DNA from: Legionella sheltonii
GTDB lineage: Bacteria > Pseudomonadota > Gammaproteobacteria > Legionellales > Legionellaceae
Direction of reading: 5' to 3'
NCBI RefSeq assembly: GCF_026191355.1
Contig: NZ_JAPHOQ010000015.1
Location: forward strand, 1 to 64,000
Length of the DNA stretch: 64,000 bases
Positions within the stretch are counted from its first letter, which is position 1; the number at the start of each line of letters is the position of its first letter. This document shows, piece after piece, positions 62,825 to 64,000 of the stretch. The notes under the pieces are model-generated. The model did no database searches, was not told the origin of the DNA, and saw nothing but the letters and a program-made list of their open reading frames with translations. Made by a program: the position numbers and the translations under genes.

Positions 62825-64000
62825 ATGCGTACACACTACTGTTTGGGCGTCGATGAGTCAAGTTTAGGTAAAGAAGTTATTGTCTGTGGTTGGGTTCATC
62901 ATCGTCGAGATCATGGTGGTGTCATATTCCTTGATATACGTGATAGCTCAGGTATCTTGCAAGTAGTTTATGAACCAGAAAATAAAGAATGTTTCTCTGA
63001 TGCAGAAAAATTACGCTCCGAATTTGTGGTGCGAATTACCGGAGTGGTGCGTAAAAGACCCGAAGGGATGATTAATCCAGCGATGGCTACAGGTACAGTC
63101 GAGGTAATTGGCAGCAAGCTTGAAATTCTTAACCAATCACCAACACCTCCATTTTTACCTGATGATTTTCAAGTTGTGAATGAAGATCTACGTTATAAAT
63201 ATCGTTACATTGATTTGCGCCGTCCATCAATGAAGCACAAACTCACATTAAGACATCAGTTAAACAGTTGCATTCGTACCTATCTTAATCAGCAGAATTT
63301 TCTTGATATTGAAACACCAATGCTAACCAAAGCAACCCCAGAGGGAGCACGCGACTATTTGGTACCATCCAGAGTTCATCCTGGGTCATTTTATGCGTTG
63401 CCTCAATCACCACAACTTTTTAAACAGTTACTTATGATTTCTGGGTTTGACAAGTACTATCAAATCGTTCGTTGTTTTCGTGATGAGGATTTACGAGCCG
63501 ATAGACAACCTGAATTTACACAACTTGATATCGAGATGTCTTTTATTGATGAAGAAAGCATCATCAATCTCATCGAAGGTTTATTAAAAACGGTATTTAA
63601 ACAAATTCTTGATGTGGATTTACCTGAAAAATTACGCAGAATGCCTTATGCTGAAGCAATGCGGCGCTTTGGTAGTGATAAACCGGATTTACGCAATCCT
63701 TTAGAACTCATTGATGTGGCTGACATAGTTAAAGACTGTGATTTTAAAGTATTTTCTATTGCTGCAAATGATTCTGAATCCAGAGTGATTGCATTACGAC
63801 TCCCAGGCGGCTGTGATCTAAGCAGAAAGGATTTGGATGATTATGGCCGTTTTGTCGGTATTTATGGAGCTAAGGGGCTTGCTTACATTAAAGTAAATGA
63901 TCTGGATGAAGGAATGACCGGTTTGCAATCTCCTATTTTAAAATTTCTCTCCGAAGATGCAGTACTCGCAATTCTGCGACGCACAGAAGCTAAAACTGGA
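62825..64000 (+). CDS. aspS: Aspartyl-tRNA synthetase, 5' part (runs off the window)
   Basis: The frame from ATG at 62825 stays open to the window end, giving about 392 residues. It starts [18 protein letters not shown], then the anticodon-binding OB fold ([21 protein letters not shown]), [15 protein letters not shown], the class II catalytic region [14 protein letters not shown] and motif 2 [20 protein letters not shown]. The bacterial GAD insertion domain follows. The C-terminal third, with motif 3, lies outside the window. Confidence 0.97.
   Translation, partial: MRTHYCLGVDESSLGKEVIVCGWVHHRRDHGGVIFLDIRDSSGILQVVYEPENKECFSDAEKLRSEFVVRITGVVRKRPEGMINPAMATGTVEVIGSKLEILNQSPTPPFLPDDFQVVNEDLRYKYRYIDLRRPSMKHKLTLRHQLNSCIRTYLNQQNFLDIETPMLTKATPEGARDYLVPSRVHPGSFYALPQSPQLFKQLLMISGFDKYYQIVRCFRDEDLRADRQPEFTQLDIEMSFIDEESIINLIEGLLKTVFKQILDVDLPEKLRRMPYAEAMRRFGSDKPDLRNPLELIDVADIVKDCDFKVFSIAANDSESRVIALRLPGGCDLSRKDLDDYGRFVGIYGAKGLAYIKVNDLDEGMTGLQSPILKFLSEDAVLAILRRTEAKTG

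Overview
The window looks like a chromosomal segment of a Legionella species or a close relative. This is inferred from AT-rich DNA, a gammaproteobacterial rpsB-tsf-pyrH-frr block, several proteins that resemble Dot/Icm-type effectors (a Rab-like GTPase, a TcdA/TcdB-type glycosyltransferase, a J-domain-like membrane protein), a minimal ProQ-type protein and a likely RsmY/RsmZ-type small RNA. The species cannot be fixed from the sequence alone.

Layout. 1-2.1 kb: NAD-dependent formate dehydrogenase and an unrecognised gene. 2.3-5.4 kb: two identical 1381-bp IS3-family elements in inverted orientation around a 367-bp spacer that holds the tail of a broken gene. 5.5-9 kb: an exo/endonuclease/phosphatase-family protein, coaE, a secreted Cys-rich repeat protein and a CSS-EAL c-di-GMP phosphodiesterase. 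9-14.1 kb: biotin synthesis, with bioA divergent from bioB-F-H-D and a candidate BirA operator over the bioA start. 14.1-16.2 kb: a DUF2282 (bufferin-like) precursor followed by YceI, cytochrome b561 and a second YceI. 16.4-20.2 kb: a nested transposon stack. One IS256-family element, which landed in the stop codon of a Spy/CpxP-type gene, was hit both by another copy of itself and by an IS407-group element; every target duplication is visible. 20.8-22.5 kb: a putative glycosyltransferase effector. 22.6-25.8 kb: rpsB, tsf, pyrH and frr, with a leader, an attenuator and a terminator.

26-29.4 kb: a Rab-like GTPase whose 3' end was cut by an IS66-family element with an unusual 55-bp flanking duplication. 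29.5-31.3 kb: an HD-GYP protein and a MEDS-domain protein. 31.4-37.3 kb: an arginine succinyltransferase (AST) catabolic operon with astA, astD and astB but no astC or astE; it includes an M20 hydrolase and a spermidine-synthase-like gene instead. 37.4-42.6 kb: a coiled-coil membrane protein, a uracil-DNA-glycosylase-like protein, ubiG, a minimal ProQ protein and a J-domain-like membrane protein. 42.9-43.2 kb: a candidate CsrA-sponge RNA with an upstream LetA-box match. 43.2-52.1 kb: L,D-transpeptidase, putA, an amino-acid permease and aconitase. 52-56.2 kb: a membrane protein, fliK, a small secreted protein, an SDR oxidoreductase and a (CKG)n secreted peptide followed by DUF6969. 57-58 kb: an internally deleted IS5-family element with perfect-looking ends that carries a GIY-YIG gene. 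58-64 kb: a protein with two tandem ADP-ribosyltransferase-like segments, a PAS-receiver protein, an HGSNAT-like membrane acyltransferase, an FmdB zinc ribbon protein, a DUF502 protein and the start of aspS, which runs off the window.

The strongest candidates for something new are the CKG-repeat peptide with its DUF6969 neighbour, the orphan DUF2282 precursor in a YceI/b561 operon, the tandem ADP-ribosyltransferase-like protein, and the mobile-element events (IS66 with a 55-bp duplication; an IS256 element inside a stop codon and then inside itself).
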